DNA of 64,000 nucleotides from Stappia sediminis (GCF_009826895.1 NZ_WUMV01000009.1:248001-312000); one strand, 5' to 3'; positions 35,898-45,517 are shown, counted from the first letter of the stretch. Translations and numbers: made by a program. Notes: a model not told the origin generated them from the sequence alone.

Positions 35898-37166
35898 ATG
35901 ACGGATACAACGGCCAACGGTGGACCGGTCCTGACAACGCAGGACGGAACGCCTCTCAAGGTCAGCCTCGCAAGAGCGCTCAGGCGCGAGAAGATGCGCT
36001 CGCTGGTGCTCATCGCGCCGCTGCTCATCTTCATTCTGGTCTCGTTCCTCTTGCCGATCGCGGACATGCTGTTCCGTTCGGTTGAAAACCGCATCGTCGC
36101 CGACACGCTGCCGAAGACGGTGGCCGCGTTGAGCGCATGGAACGCCTCGAGCGGGGAACTTCCCGACGAGAATGTCTATGCCGCCCTTCACGACGACCTT
36201 TTGATTGCGGTGGATGAAAAGTCCCATACGCGCCTTGGCTCCCGGCTCAACTATGAGCTTTCGGGCATGTCCAGCCTGTTCCGCAAGACGGGCCGGCGTG
36301 TCGACCGTATGGACGAGGGCAATTACAAGGAACAGTTCATCAAGGTCGACAAGGACTGGGGCAAGGTCGAGACCTGGCTGTTCCTCAAGCGCTATTCGCC
36401 GAAATATACGCCCGGCTACTTCCTGAACGCGGTCGACGCCGAATACGGCATCGAAGGCATCAAGATGAAGCCGGAGGATGAGCGCATCTATCTCTACCTC
36501 TTCTGGCGCACGATGTTCCTCAGCATGGTCATCACCGGCTCATGCCTGCTGCTTGGATATCCGATCGCCTTCCTTCTGGCGAACCTGCCGCTGCGCTACT
36601 CGAACCTCTTGATGATCCTGGTGCTTCTGCCCTTCTGGACGTCGCTTCTCGTGCGAACGTCCGCCTGGAAGGTGCTGCTGCAGCAGCAAGGCGTGATCAA
36701 CGACACGCTGGTATGGCTCGGCCTCGTTTCCAATACCGACCGTATCGTCATGATCAACAATCAGACCGGCACGATCATCGCCATGACGCACATCCTGCTG
36801 CCGTTCATGATCCTGCCGCTCTATTCGGTCATGCGCACGATCTCGCCGTCCTACATGCGCGCGGCCAGAAGCCTCGGCGCGACGGACTGGACCGCTTTCT
36901 GGCGGGTCTATTTCCCGCAGACGATCCCCGGCATCGGCGCCGGCGCGATCCTGGTCTTCATCCTGTCGATCGGTTACTACATCACGCCGGAACTTGTCGG
37001 CGGCACCGACGGCATCTTCATCTCCAACCGTATCGCCTACCACATCTCGTCGTCGCTCAACTGGGGGCTTGCGGCCGCGCTCGGCGTCATCCTGCTGTCG
37101 CTCGTGCTGCTGCTCTTCTACGTCTACGACAAGATCGTCGGCATCGATAACGTGAAGCTCGGTTAA
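35898..37166 (+). CDS. ABC transporter permease 1 (PotB-like)
   Basis: Inner-membrane channel subunit of 422 residues. One helix near residues 34-57 is followed by a long periplasmic stretch of about 130 residues, then five or more helices. The cytoplasmic EAA-type loop that docks the ATPase is AARSLGATDWTAFWRVYFPQTIPG (residues about 325-348, shown here in parts: AARSLGATDW and FPQTIPG). The large periplasmic insertion is longer than in E. coli PotB but is seen in related alphaproteobacterial importers. It is followed by the second permease after 12 bases. Confidence 0.9.
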   Translation: MTDTTANGGPVLTTQDGTPLKVSLARALRREKMRSLVLIAPLLIFILVSFLLPIADMLFRSVENRIVADTLPKTVAALSAWNASSGELPDENVYAALHDDLLIAVDEKSHTRLGSRLNYELSGMSSLFRKTGRRVDRMDEGNYKEQFIKVDKDWGKVETWLFLKRYSPKYTPGYFLNAVDAEYGIEGIKMKPEDERIYLYLFWRTMFLSMVITGSCLLLGYPIAFLLANLPLRYSNLLMILVLLPFWTSLLVRTSAWKVLLQQQGVINDTLVWLGLVSNTDRIVMINNQTGTIIAMTHILLPFMILPLYSVMRTISPSYMRAARSLGATDWTAFWRVYFPQTIPGIGAGAILVFILSIGYYITPELVGGTDGIFISNRIAYHISSSLNWGLAAALGVILLSLVLLLFYVYDKIVGIDNVKLG

Positions 37167-37178
37167 GGAGGACCAGCA

Positions 37179-38033
37179 ATGAGAAATCTTCCTCCTTACT
37201 ACTCGGCGGGCCAGATCGCGTGGCATTACGGCTTCAGGGTCATCTGCGCGCTGATCTTCTTCTTCCTCATCTTCCCGATCATGGTGATCATCCCGCTCAG
37301 CTTCAACGCTCAGGACTTCTTCACCTTCACGAAGGAGATGCTGGCGTTCGATCCCGCAGGCTATTCGCTGAAGCACTATCAGGATTTCTTCTACAATCCG
37401 GACTGGCAGGGGGCGCTCAAGAATTCGTTCCTGATCGCTCCCGTCGCAACGCTTCTTGCCACCGCGCTCGGCACGCTTGCCGCGATCGGTCTTTCGCAAA
37501 GCCACGTGCCCTACCGCTCTGCGATCATGGCGATCCTGATTTCGCCGATGATCGTGCCGCTGATCATTTCCGCGGCCGGCATGTATTTCTTCTACTCCCG
37601 CATCGGGCTTCAGGGCACCTACTGGGGCGTCGTGCTTGCCCATGCGGCCCTCGGCACGCCCTTCGTCATCGTGACGGTTACGGCAACCCTCGTCGGCTTC
37701 GACAGGAGCCTGACGCGGGCATCGGCCAACCTCGGGGCGGATCCCATCACCACCTTCTTCAGGGTGCAGATGCCGCTCATCGTCCCTGGCGTGGTCTCCG
37801 GCGCCCTGTTCGCCTTCATCACCTCTTTCGACGAAGTGGTGGTGGTGCTCTTCCTTGGCTCGGCCAGCCAGAAGACGCTGCCCTGGCAGATGTTCACCGG
37901 CTTGCGCGAGCAAATTTCGCCTACCATTCTTGCCGTAGCGTCTGTTATGGTGTTCCTGTCGATTTTGCTGCTGACCACGTTGGAAATGCTCCGTCGTCGG
38001 TCGGAAAGGTTGCGCGGCCTGTCGCCGGGCTGA
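37179..38033 (+). CDS. ABC transporter permease 2 (PotC-like)
   Basis: Second channel subunit, 284 residues with six predicted membrane helices. The first (ICALIFFFLIFPIMVIIPLS) is near residues 22-41, and the EAA loop is RASANLGADPITTFFRV with the following MPLIVPG. The start is ATG at 37179 after AGGAGG, a strong ribosome binding site. With the PotA-, PotD- and PotB-like genes it completes one importer, and a strong terminator follows. Confidence 0.92.
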   Translation: MRNLPPYYSAGQIAWHYGFRVICALIFFFLIFPIMVIIPLSFNAQDFFTFTKEMLAFDPAGYSLKHYQDFFYNPDWQGALKNSFLIAPVATLLATALGTLAAIGLSQSHVPYRSAIMAILISPMIVPLIISAAGMYFFYSRIGLQGTYWGVVLAHAALGTPFVIVTVTATLVGFDRSLTRASANLGADPITTFFRVQMPLIVPGVVSGALFAFITSFDEVVVVLFLGSASQKTLPWQMFTGLREQISPTILAVASVMVFLSILLLTTLEMLRRRSERLRGLSPG

Positions 38034-38118
38034 TGCACAAACACCGCGCTTCGCGCTCGATGGTCGGTTCAAACATCTGATCCGGGCGCGCGACGCACCG
38101 ACTTCAACCAGGCCTGGC

Positions 38119-38151
38119 GGGCCGGCTCCAGACGGAGCCGGCCCGTTTTTT
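38119..38151 (+). terminator. Rho-independent terminator of the ABC importer operon
   Basis: GGGCCGGCTCC (38119-38129) pairs perfectly with GGAGCCGGCCC (38134-38144) around the loop AGAC, followed by GTTTTTTG. A textbook terminator between the permease and creatinase genes. Confidence 0.93.
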
Positions 38152-38184
38152 GTTTAGGCCACGAACAGGAAGGAGAGCGATGGA

Positions 38185-39408
38185 ATGACGAACGAGATGG
38201 ACCGTCTGGTACGCTGGCACAATGGAGAGAAGGCCTACACGCCCTTTTCGGGCGCGGAGATGGATGGAAGGCAGGCGAAGCTTCGGGCGATGATGGCGGA
38301 GCGCGATATCGATGCCTGCCTTTTCACCTCCTACCACAATGTCTGCTACTTCTCCGGCTTCCTCTATTGCTCTTTCGGCAGGCGCTACGGCTTCCTCGTC
38401 GACCGGACCGACGCAACGACGATCGCCGCGGCTATCGACGGCGGCCAACCCTGGCGGCGCACCCATGGCGACTGCCTCACCTACACGGACTGGCGCAGGG
38501 ACAATTATTTCCATGCCGTTGCGACGCTGGCCAAGGGTGCCCGGCGCATAGGCATCGAATTCGACCACGTCTCTCTCGACACGCGCCGCCTGCTCGAGCA
38601 GGCCCTTCCTGGCGCCGAATTCGTGGACATTGCCTCCGACGTCATGAAACAGCGCACGATCAAGTCCACGGAAGAGCGCAAGCTCATTCGCGAGGGCGCG
38701 CGCATTTGCGACGTCGGCGGCGCGGCACTCGTGGAGGCGGTCGCGGCAGGCGTTCCCGAACACGAAGTGGCGATAGCCTCCACCACCGCCATGATCCGCG
38801 AGATCGCGCGTTCCTTTCCCTTCGTGGAGTTGATGGACACCTGGACGTGGTTTCAGTCGGGCATCAACACGGACGGTGCGCACAACCCTGTCACGAACAA
38901 GGTCATCCAGCCGGGCGATATCCTCTCGCTCAACTGCTTTCCGATGATCTTCGGTTACTACACCGCGCTGGAGCGCACGCTCTTTTGCGAATATGCCTCA
39001 GCCGAGCACCTGCGCCTTTGGCAGATCAACTGCGACGTTCACCGGGCGGGGCTCAAGCTCATCCGCCCCGGCGCCCGCTGCTGCGATATCGCCGCCGAAC
39101 TCAATGAGATCTATCGCCGGCACGACCTCCTGAAATACCGCTCCTTCGGTTACGGGCACTCCTTTGGCGTGCTCAGTCATTACTACGGGCGCGAGGCGTC
39201 GGTGGAACTGCGCGAGGATATCGAGACGGTGCTTGAGCCCGGTATGGTCGTTTCCATGGAGCCGATGATCATGATCCCGGAAAGGATGCCGGGTGCGGGC
39301 GGCTACCGGGAGCACGACATCCTGATCGTGACGGAAGACGGTGCGGAAAACATCACCGGCTTTCCCTTCGGGCCGGAGCACAACATCATCACCAATTCTC
39401 GCAAGTGA
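38185..39408 (+). CDS. Creatinase (creatine amidinohydrolase)
   Basis: Hydrolyses creatine to sarcosine and urea. The 407-residue pita-bread (M24) protein is much closer to Pseudomonas creatinase than to peptidases: TSYHNVCYFSGFLYCSFGRR, DGGQPWRRT, YTDWRRDNYF, MDTWTWFQSGINTDGAHNP and YGHSFGVLSHYYGREA all have near-identical counterparts there. The catalytic His is that of GAHNPVTNK. ATG at 38185 has AGGAGAG seven bases upstream. The product sarcosine is the substrate of the soxBDAG enzyme encoded just downstream on the other strand, and the importer upstream could supply creatine. Confidence 0.93.
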   Translation: MTNEMDRLVRWHNGEKAYTPFSGAEMDGRQAKLRAMMAERDIDACLFTSYHNVCYFSGFLYCSFGRRYGFLVDRTDATTIAAAIDGGQPWRRTHGDCLTYTDWRRDNYFHAVATLAKGARRIGIEFDHVSLDTRRLLEQALPGAEFVDIASDVMKQRTIKSTEERKLIREGARICDVGGAALVEAVAAGVPEHEVAIASTTAMIREIARSFPFVELMDTWTWFQSGINTDGAHNPVTNKVIQPGDILSLNCFPMIFGYYTALERTLFCEYASAEHLRLWQINCDVHRAGLKLIRPGARCCDIAAELNEIYRRHDLLKYRSFGYGHSFGVLSHYYGREASVELREDIETVLEPGMVVSMEPMIMIPERMPGAGGYREHDILIVTEDGAENITGFPFGPEHNIITNSRK

Positions 39409-39435
39409 TGACGTTCGAACTCGCGCGGGCGGGCG

Positions 39436-40170
39436 TCAGGCCTGGGCCCGCCCCGCGATATCGCGTCTGCGGCATTCGGAAATGTGCCAGACCGCCAGCA
39501 CGAGGAAATAGAAAATGAAGAATTCCTGGACTTCGCTGTAGCGAATGTCGGGAATGATGCCCACACCTCCGAGTCCGAGGCGCTTCGGCAGTTCGGAAAG
39601 CTGGATCAGGATCGCGATCGGCATGAACCAGAAGCCCGTCACATAGGGCTTCATGAACGTCGGCAGCCAGCTCCTCACCCGTTCCTGCATGAAGGGCACG
39701 ACAAGGCCGGCCAGAATGGTGATGGCTTCCAGGATCGCCCGCGGCTTCTGGTCGAACCAGGAGCCGATATTGTGCAGGTTCGTTTCCTGCTGGTCGTTGA
39801 GTTCGCGGAATACGCCCTCCGCCTCCCAGCCGAAGAAGTGCTGTCCGTAGCTTGCCTCCTCGCCGGCCGCGAAAACGCTTGCGGCGACAGCCAGCACGCT
39901 GAACAGGGTCATCGGCAGGTTGCGGTCGCGATGGAAGGCGAAGATCAGCCGCGCAGCCATGAAGGCCGCGATAAGCGGGAGGACGATGTGCGATATCTCG
40001 AGGTAGCCTGTCTCGCCGCCGAAATTGGCGTCATATGCAGCAGGGCTCACATGGGCGATATACAAAAGCGCGACAAGGACCGCCGTCGGCACGATTGCGT
40101 AAAAGATCAGCTTCGCCACGAAACCGGGCTGGGCCGCCGATCTGGCGTCGGCTGGATAAGTCGTCGTCAT
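39436..40170 (-). CDS. Integral membrane protein of unknown function
   Basis: A 244-residue protein (from the ATG at 40170, MTTTYPADARS) with about six predicted membrane helices, among them KLIFYAIVPTAVLVALLYIA near the N-terminus, IVLPLIAAFMAARLIFAF, LFSVLAVAASVFAAGEEASY and EFFIFYFLVLAVW at the end. The conserved-looking stretch GEEASYGQHFFGWEAEGVF with Glu and His between helices could be a catalytic or metal site. A GTG at 40206 is an alternative start. No function is recognised, and its place between creatinase and sarcosine oxidase may be incidental. Confidence 0.75.
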   Translation of the reverse strand: MTTTYPADARSAAQPGFVAKLIFYAIVPTAVLVALLYIAHVSPAAYDANFGGETGYLEISHIVLPLIAAFMAARLIFAFHRDRNLPMTLFSVLAVAASVFAAGEEASYGQHFFGWEAEGVFRELNDQQETNLHNIGSWFDQKPRAILEAITILAGLVVPFMQERVRSWLPTFMKPYVTGFWFMPIAILIQLSELPKRLGLGGVGIIPDIRYSEVQEFFIFYFLVLAVWHISECRRRDIAGRAQA

Positions 40171-40210
40171 TTTTGTAATTCCGCGCGCGATAAAGGCTTT
40201 TACCACTGTG

Positions 40211-40277
40211 CTAGAGCATTGAATCTGCAGCGATTTCTTATCGGCCAGGCGATTCCGTCCGGTCGAAAAGCACTCTG
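40211..40277 (-). repeat. Dispersed intergenic repeat, copy 3 (inverted, shorter)
   Basis: On the minus strand it carries GATAAGAAATCGCTGCAGAT followed by TCAATGCTCTAG, matching the core of the copies at 6899 and 27541. It lies upstream of the membrane-protein gene. Confidence 0.6.
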
Positions 40278-40384
40278 GATCAGCGGCTGGACATGTAGAA
40301 ATATCAGAAATGTGACGTTAGCAAGCTGATATCTAGGTTACCGCGCAAGAACGGCTATCACAGTTGCCGCGCGCCCACAGATTC

Positions 40385-40981
40385 TCAGGAAAGCCCGCCG
40401 GGCGCGCCGATATGGTAGCCGAACTCCTGCGCGGCATCTTCCAGCCAGTCCACGAAGGCCTGCGCAAGACTTGAAGGTGCGAACACATCGAATCGCGCGT
40501 CGTCCAGCCGCATGATCAGCACCGGAATGTGGTGGATCGGCGCCTGGGCGAGAGCGCCAGCCGGAAAGGCGGCAATGTCGAGGTCGATCGCAACCGCCTT
40601 GTTGAGCACGGCAGCCGCCTTTTCCCCTTCGATCCTCACGCCATAGCGCGCGTGGCCGAGATCGACGACCGAACCGTCATCCGTCGATATCCGCTCCTTC
40701 AGCGCGGCCGTCGTCGTGGCATCTTCCGAAATAACGAGGAACCTGCCGAAGGCAAGCCAGCAAAGCCGCTTGCCGCCTCCTGCGGTAAAGCCTCCCGGTC
40801 CTTTCGGCAGATTGACACCGCATGATTTGGAAAGCTCGTTCGCAACCGCTTCCAGCCGGTCCGGCCAGCTCGCCACTTCGCAGATGCTTGCCGGGCGCGC
40901 CTCGCGAAAGGAAAGCGCGTTCGGATCGCGCCCGTCGCGCTTGCCCGGTTCCAGAAGCCTCGGCATATCGGTGTCAGACAT
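40385..40981 (-). CDS. soxG: Sarcosine oxidase gamma subunit
   Basis: Smallest folate-domain-like subunit of heterotetrameric sarcosine oxidase. The 198-residue protein shows the SoxG features ANELSKSCGVNLPKGPGGFT, DDGSVVDLGHARYGVRIEG and VLNKAVAIDLDIAAFPAGAL, followed by FVDWLEDAAQEFGYHIG. Its start overlaps the soxA end by eight bases, so it is translated with the alpha subunit. It is the last gene of the soxBDAG operon. Confidence 0.93.
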   Translation of the reverse strand: MSDTDMPRLLEPGKRDGRDPNALSFREARPASICEVASWPDRLEAVANELSKSCGVNLPKGPGGFTAGGGKRLCWLAFGRFLVISEDATTTAALKERISTDDGSVVDLGHARYGVRIEGEKAAAVLNKAVAIDLDIAAFPAGALAQAPIHHIPVLIMRLDDARFDVFAPSSLAQAFVDWLEDAAQEFGYHIGAPGGLS

Positions 40982-43946
40982 TGAGCCTGCTCCCGTCCTT
41001 GTCGTAGAAGCAGGGGTCCGCCACCGCCACGGTGATGCTCTTGTTCTTCAGTGGAAACGCGGCTTCCAGCGTATCGCCGATCCGCTCCCGCCCCTGTTTC
41101 AACAGCGCAAGCGCGATATAGGTCTCCTTCATCGGCGAAAAGGCGAAGGCCGTTACATGGCCGAGGCTTCTGCCGTCGTCGGTCACCAGGTGGCTGCCGG
41201 CGGGGATCGGTTCGCCGTCCTTCGAGACAAGACCCACCATCGCCTCCCTGTCCGGATCGGCCAGTGCCGGGCGGTCCTGCATCGCGCTGCCGATATAAGG
41301 TTTCTTCTTCGCCGCAAGCCCGCCAAGGCCAAGGTCGGCGGCGGTCGTGCGCCCGTCCATTTCCGCGTGCGTCACGTGGCCCTTCTCGATCCTGAGCGTC
41401 CCCATCGCCTCCATGCCGTAAGGCATCAGGCCGAATGGAAGCCCCGCCTCATGAAGCGCCGTCCACACGGCAAGCCCCTCGTTCCACCCGCTATAGACCT
41501 CATAGGCCAATTCGCCGGAAAACGACAGCCGTGCGATCTTCACCTCGATTTCACCGATCCTGCCGTCGGCGATGCCCATCTGCGGCAGCGCGTCATGGGA
41601 CAGATCGCAGTCCGCTACGATTGTTTGCAGAAGATCGCGCGCCTTCGGGCCGGCGACCGCCGTTCCCGCCCATTGGTCGGAGACGGAGGCGACATGCACC
41701 TTCAGCTCCGGCCAGATCGCGGAAAGATAATATTCCATGTGGGCAAGGACGGCCGCCGCACCCGCCGTCGTCGTGGTGACGAGATAGTGGTTCTCGCCAA
41801 GCCGCCACGCCGTGCCGTCGTCGAAGAGTATGCCGTCCTCGCGCAGCATCAGCCCGTAGCGCGCCTTGCCCACCTTCACCTTGCCGATGGCGTTGGTGTA
41901 GATCAGATCGAGGAATTTCGCCGCGTCGGGTCCCTGCACGTCGATCTTGCCGAGCGTGGAAACGTCGACGATGCCGACGTTTTCGCGCACGTTGCGTGCC
42001 TCGCGCACATAGGCCTCTTCCAGCGTTTCCCCTTCGCGGCGATAGATTTGCGGGCGCATCCACAGGCCGGCTTCCATCATCTCTCCGCCATGCGAAAGGT
42101 GCCAGTCGTGCATCGGTGTGCGCCGGACGGGCATCAGATGGGCGCCCGCCTCGCGGCCCGCGATCGCGCCGATCGGCACAGGCTGGTAAGGCGGGCGGAA
42201 GCGCGTCGACCCAACCTCGCGGATCGACTGTCCGCGCGCCCTGGCGAGGATCGCAAGGCCGTTGACGTTGGACGTCTTGCCCTGGTCGGCCGCCATGCCG
42301 AGCGTGGTGTAGCGTTTCAGGTGCTCGACCGAGCGGAAGCCTTCGCGCTCCGAAAGGCGCACATCCTCCGCCGTCACGTCGTTTTGCAGGTCGACGAAGA
42401 CCTTGCCCTTGCCCGCCGCCGGCACTTCCCAGACGGGCAGCGGCGTCTCCGGGCCGCAAACGCCATGCACCTTCGGCAATGCATCCTCGCGGAACACCGC
42501 GCCCGCCGCTTCGGCTCCGGCGCGCGTCCCGCCCTCGATGCAGCTTGCAAGATCGAGTTCACCCGCCACATTGCCGCAGGCGATCCAGTCCTCGCGCGGC
42601 TCTCCCGGCAGGAATGCCTGCAGCGTCTCGTCGAATACCGGCGGCCCGCCCGCCTGACTGGCCAGATGAACGGTCGGCGTCCACCCTCCGGAAACGAGCA
42701 ACGCGTCGCATGCGATCGTCTCCCGGCCTCCAACAAGCGCACCGCGGTCGGCGTCATAGCCGGAGACGATCACGGATTTCAGCGCACGCCGCCCTTTGGT
42801 TGCGGTGACCGCCGAACCGCTCCAGACCATCACGCCGCGTGCCGACAGGGCGCCCGTCAGCCCTTCGCCCAGGCTTGCCCGTGCGTCGATAAGAGCCGAG
42901 ACGTTGACCCCGAGGTCGCTCAGCGCGATCGCGGCTCGCGCGCCGCTGTCGTTGTTCGCGAAGACGGCGACCCGGCGCCCCGCCGCAACGCCGTAGCGTG
43001 CAGCATAGGCAAGCCCGGCGGAGGCAAGCATCACGCCCGGTGCGTCATTGCCGGCAAAGGCGATTGGCCGCTCGATGGCACCGGTCGCAAGCACGACCTT
43101 TTTCGCATGGATCGTCCAGTGGCGGTGTCGGGGTTCGAAGGCGCCAGGCGTCTTCTTGTGTTCTGAAACCCGTTCGCTCGCACCCAGGATGTTGTCGTCG
43201 TAATAGCCGTAAACGCAGGTGCGAAGCAGCAGGGTGACGTTCCCGCGCGCTTCAAGATCGGCGATCGCCGCCCTCGCCCATTCGTGCGTCGGCAGACCAT
43301 CCACCTCGCCGCCCTCGTCCCACAGCCTGCCGCCGGCCTGCGCGTTTTCATCGACGACAAGAACGCGCTTGCCCGCGTCCGCCGCCGCCTTCGCGGCCAT
43401 CAGCCCGGCCGGCCCAGCGCCCACGATGAGCACATCGGTGAAGGCGTTGGTTTTCTCGTAGCGGTCGGGGTCGGCGTCATGCCGCGCCCGTCCTAGCCCC
43501 GCCGCCCGGCGGATGAAATGCTCGAAGAAATGCCAGACGGGCTGGCCCGTACCCATGAAGGTCTTGTAGTAGAAGCCGGCCGAGAGAAACCGCGAGAAGC
43601 GGTCGTTGACGGCCATAAGGTCGAAGCCGAGCGAGGGGAAGCGGTTCTGGCTGTTCGCCTCCAGCCCCTCGTGAAGCTCCACCATGGTTGCGCGGGTGTT
43701 CGGCACCTGGTTGGGGCCTGGCCTCAGCTCCAACAGCGCGTTCGGCTCCTCCGGGCCGGCGGAATAGAGCCCGCGCGGACGGTGATACTTGAACGACCTG
43801 CCGAAAAGCGTCTGCCCGCTGGCCAGAAGCGCGGAAGCAAGCGTATCGCCCGCATAGCCTTCATGCATCGTCCCATCGAAGCAAAAGGCGATTTCCTTTT
43901 CCCGGTCGATCAGAAGACCGCCCTTGCCAAGCCGGTAGCCGCTCAT
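40974..43946 (-). CDS. soxA: Sarcosine oxidase alpha subunit
   Basis: The 990-residue alpha subunit binds NAD and tetrahydrofolate and takes up the methyl carbon as 5,10-methylene-THF. It has an N-terminal ferredoxin-like segment (KEIAFCFDGTMHEGYAGDTLA), the dinucleotide site VLIVGAGPAGLMAAKAAADA at about residue 172, and a C-terminal GcvT domain (residues about 600-985: RENVGIVDVSTLGKIDVQGP, FSGELAYEVYSGWNEGL). Length and domain order match characterised SoxA (about 965 residues). It overlaps soxD by four bases upstream and soxG by eight downstream. Confidence 0.96.
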   Translation of the reverse strand: MSGYRLGKGGLLIDREKEIAFCFDGTMHEGYAGDTLASALLASGQTLFGRSFKYHRPRGLYSAGPEEPNALLELRPGPNQVPNTRATMVELHEGLEANSQNRFPSLGFDLMAVNDRFSRFLSAGFYYKTFMGTGQPVWHFFEHFIRRAAGLGRARHDADPDRYEKTNAFTDVLIVGAGPAGLMAAKAAADAGKRVLVVDENAQAGGRLWDEGGEVDGLPTHEWARAAIADLEARGNVTLLLRTCVYGYYDDNILGASERVSEHKKTPGAFEPRHRHWTIHAKKVVLATGAIERPIAFAGNDAPGVMLASAGLAYAARYGVAAGRRVAVFANNDSGARAAIALSDLGVNVSALIDARASLGEGLTGALSARGVMVWSGSAVTATKGRRALKSVIVSGYDADRGALVGGRETIACDALLVSGGWTPTVHLASQAGGPPVFDETLQAFLPGEPREDWIACGNVAGELDLASCIEGGTRAGAEAAGAVFREDALPKVHGVCGPETPLPVWEVPAAGKGKVFVDLQNDVTAEDVRLSEREGFRSVEHLKRYTTLGMAADQGKTSNVNGLAILARARGQSIREVGSTRFRPPYQPVPIGAIAGREAGAHLMPVRRTPMHDWHLSHGGEMMEAGLWMRPQIYRREGETLEEAYVREARNVRENVGIVDVSTLGKIDVQGPDAAKFLDLIYTNAIGKVKVGKARYGLMLREDGILFDDGTAWRLGENHYLVTTTTAGAAAVLAHMEYYLSAIWPELKVHVASVSDQWAGTAVAGPKARDLLQTIVADCDLSHDALPQMGIADGRIGEIEVKIARLSFSGELAYEVYSGWNEGLAVWTALHEAGLPFGLMPYGMEAMGTLRIEKGHVTHAEMDGRTTAADLGLGGLAAKKKPYIGSAMQDRPALADPDREAMVGLVSKDGEPIPAGSHLVTDDGRSLGHVTAFAFSPMKETYIALALLKQGRERIGDTLEAAFPLKNKSITVAVADPCFYDKDGSRLNV

Positions 43947-44233
43947 TTACCGGCCTCCCCGGCATGCGCGTTTTTTGCATGCGGTCCCAGCAGTTCGACG
44001 GCGGAAATGTCGTGCGTACTCACGTTCCGCGTCACTTTCAGCCAGTGGCGGCAGCCGAATGCGTGATGCCACAGCTCCTTATGGTCGCCCCTCGGGTTTG
44101 CCCGGTCGTAGACGAAGGCCTGCCATTTGGCGATGTCCGTTTCATCGGGCGCCGGACGTATGATCGTCGCGTCACCGCCATAGGTGAATTCGTGGTGGCT
44201 TCGCGGTCCGCAGGCGGGGCAATGGATAATCAT
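43943..44233 (-). CDS. soxD: Sarcosine oxidase delta subunit
   Basis: A 96-residue zinc-binding subunit. It begins MIIHCPACGPRSHHEFTYGG with the conserved Cys-Pro-x-Cys-Gly and His, and has WQAFVYDRANPRGDHKELWH then HAFGCRHWLKVTRNVSTHDI, the typical SoxD pattern with the second Cys-x-His. It starts 24 bases after soxB and overlaps soxA by four, in the conserved order B-D-A-G. Confidence 0.96.
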   Translation of the reverse strand: MIIHCPACGPRSHHEFTYGGDATIIRPAPDETDIAKWQAFVYDRANPRGDHKELWHHAFGCRHWLKVTRNVSTHDISAVELLGPHAKNAHAGEAGK

Positions 44234-44257
44234 CGGTTGAAACTCTTCGCAGTCGTA

Positions 44258-45517
44258 TCAGTGCAGGCGCGGGAACGGGCCGTGTCCGGCCTCGTCGATC
44301 ACCGCGCCCTGGTAGAAACGGTCGAGTGTGAAGGCGGCGTTCAGCGGATGCGGCTCGTCCTTGGCGATCGTCCAGGCGAAACACCAGCCGGATCCGGGCG
44401 TGGCCTTGAAGCCGCCGTAGCACCATCCGGCGTTCAGATACATGCCCGGCAGCGGCCCGGTGGTGATAATCGGGCTGCCGTCCATCGACATGTCCATGAT
44501 GCCGCCCCAGCTTCGAAGCAGCTTGATGCGCCTGATCGCCGGGAACATGGTGGCGACTTCGCTCATCACCTCTTCCACCAGAGGCAGGTTGCCGCGCTGC
44601 GCATAGGAATTGTAGCCATCCAGGCTGCCGCCGAAGACGAGCCCGCCCTTGTCGGATTGCGAGATGTAGAGGTGCCCGGCGCCGAAGGTGACGACGGAAT
44701 CGATGAATGGTTTCAGCGGTTCGGAGACGAAGGCCTGCAGAACGTGGCTTTCGATGGGAAGACGCTCCACGCCCGCCCGACGCATCACTTCCGACGTGCT
44801 GCCCGCCACGGCCACGCCGATCTTCTTCGCCCTGATCGGTCCGCGCGTTGTCTCGACGCCGATCACCCGGTCGCCGTCCTTCTGAAAGCCCGTGACCTCG
44901 CAGTTCTCGATGATGTCGACGCCGAGCGCATCCGCCCCGCGCGCGAACCCCCAGGCGACCGCATCATGGCGCGCCGTGCCGGCCCGCCGTTGCAAGAGAC
45001 CGCCATGGATGGGAAACCTCGTGGAGGCCGAGACGTCTAGGCCCGGCACGAAGCGCGCCACCTCGTCGCGGTCCAGCAGATCCGCGTCCGCCCCCTCGAT
45101 CCTGAGTGAGTTGCCGCGTCTGGCAAATGCGTCCATCTGCGCCGGCGAATGGGCGAGGTTCAGGACGCCGCGCTGCGAGAACATGACGTTGTAGTTGAGG
45201 TCTTGCGACAGGCCTTCCCAGAGCTTCAGCGACCATTCGTAGAAGCGGTTGTTCTTGGGCAGCATGTAGTTGGAGCGCACGATCGTGGTATTGCGGCCGA
45301 TGTTGCCGGAGCCGAGCCAGCCCTTTTCCAGCACCGCGACGTTCCTGATCCCGTGCTCCTTGGCAAGGTAATAGGCGGTCGCAAGGCCGTGCCCGCCGCC
45401 ACCGATGATGATGACGTCATATTCCGGCTTCGGCTCGGGCTTACGCCACACCGGTTGCCAGTTCTTGTGGCCGGAAAGCGCGTGTCTGACGACGGAGAAG
45501 ATCGAATAGCGCTGCAT
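44258..45517 (-). CDS. soxB: Sarcosine oxidase beta subunit
   Basis: Flavin subunit that oxidises sarcosine to glycine and formaldehyde-level carbon. From MQRYSIFSVVRHALSGHKNW the protein has 419 residues; the FAD motif is VIIIGGGGHGLATAYYLAKE at about residue 35. WRNTTIVRSNY-like flavin segments appear as GRNTTIVRSNYMLPKNNRFY, and the C-terminal CYGGFKATPGSG and HPLNAAFTLDRFYQG are typical. The start at 45517 is chosen because homologues begin M-x-R-Y-S-I-F-S; the frame extends further to 45601. First gene of the sox operon, so the operon promoter should lie in the 107 bases before it. Confidence 0.94.
   Translation of the reverse strand: MQRYSIFSVVRHALSGHKNWQPVWRKPEPKPEYDVIIIGGGGHGLATAYYLAKEHGIRNVAVLEKGWLGSGNIGRNTTIVRSNYMLPKNNRFYEWSLKLWEGLSQDLNYNVMFSQRGVLNLAHSPAQMDAFARRGNSLRIEGADADLLDRDEVARFVPGLDVSASTRFPIHGGLLQRRAGTARHDAVAWGFARGADALGVDIIENCEVTGFQKDGDRVIGVETTRGPIRAKKIGVAVAGSTSEVMRRAGVERLPIESHVLQAFVSEPLKPFIDSVVTFGAGHLYISQSDKGGLVFGGSLDGYNSYAQRGNLPLVEEVMSEVATMFPAIRRIKLLRSWGGIMDMSMDGSPIITTGPLPGMYLNAGWCYGGFKATPGSGWCFAWTIAKDEPHPLNAAFTLDRFYQGAVIDEAGHGPFPRLH

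Noticed and set aside
36540-38072. 510-codon minus-strand frame rich in Arg, Asp and His
   Set aside because: Antisense shadow of the two permease genes, with typical low-complexity composition.
40716-43166. 816-codon plus-strand frame
   Set aside because: Antisense to soxA, which is full length with intact domains.
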